A DNA stretch of 40,466 nt from Bacillus sp. 103mf. GTDB taxonomy: Bacteria; Bacillota; Bacilli; Bacillales; Bacillaceae_G. The position numbers and the translations under genes were made by a program. Below, in pieces: positions 40,183 through 40,466 of the stretch. The stretch lies in the NCBI RefSeq assembly GCF_900116295.1, contig NZ_FPAF01000009.1:113767-154232 (forward strand), read 5' to 3'. How positions within the stretch are numbered: the stretch's first letter is position 1; every line of letters begins with the position of its first letter. Under the pieces are notes generated by a model that did not search any database, was not told the origin of the DNA, and saw nothing but the letters and a program-made list of their open reading frames with translations.

Positions 40183-40279
40183 AAGGAAGTCGCAATTGAG
40201 CGGCGGATAAGTTCTTTGAAAACTGAACGAAACAAACAACGTGAAACGTCAATTTTTATTTATGATGCTAGACAAACAC

Positions 40280-40466
<187 letters not shown>

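Overview
The window is chromosomal DNA from a member of the Bacillus cereus group. It has low GC with AGGAGG-type ribosome binding sites. It carries a phosphatidylcholine phospholipase C gene behind a perfect PlcR box, a 210-residue SrtA-type sortase, bcr1 dispersed repeats, a GerA-type germination operon, a qoxABCD oxidase operon and the 5' end of a 16S rRNA gene. The 16S start has bases I associate with an early-branching lineage such as B. cytotoxicus rather than B. cereus sensu stricto (from memory). The sphingomyelinase gene that normally follows plc is absent.

Layout. 1-1.2 kb: a partial surface protein with a repetitive coiled coil, and a MerR-like DUF3967-type protein, both on minus. 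1.2-5.4 kb: bcr1, a second dispersed repeat, the PlcR box, plc, then an overlapping pair (PLP-barrel D-amino-acid enzyme and FAD-linked lactone oxidase). 5.4-11 kb: an ABM-fold protein behind a minus-strand c-di-AMP (ydaO) riboswitch, a WalR-box 3D-domain wall hydrolase, an XRE/membrane pair, a secreted beta-propeller protein and srtA. 11-20.3 kb: a POT peptide transporter, a large secreted protein, two APC permeases, a C39-type peptidase, and an RlmA(II)/TlrB-like rRNA methyltransferase behind a leader peptide and attenuator. 20.4-24.4 kb: qoxABCD. 24.5-30.4 kb: a small membrane protein, an M20 amidohydrolase, and a ger operon with a fourth 46-codon gene. 30.5-33 kb: feoA plus a feoB split into GTPase and membrane genes, behind a 24-bp perfect palindrome. 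33-36.5 kb: pstS, pstC and pstA without pstB, preceded by PhoP-like repeats. 36.8-39.9 kb: a SwrC/AcrB-like RND pump. 40.0 kb to the end: tandem rRNA promoters and 16S rRNA.

Much of the intergenic DNA is explained by two repeat families. bcr1 has three full copies, a 5' remnant after srtA, and two copies of one identical short deletion form. The second is a ~190-bp family with seven copies. Both show pairing conserved by compensatory changes or wobble, as expected if their RNA matters.

The most interesting item is the RlmA(II)-like gene. Its leader encodes MIIQFIRYR, ending in the R-X-R type of sequence at which macrolide-bound ribosomes stall, followed by a hairpin with a U-run just before the methyltransferase. 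This looks like an antibiotic-sensing transcription attenuator. Next are the c-di-AMP riboswitch reading into an ABM-fold gene, the small fourth ger gene, and the split feoB with its palindromic operator.
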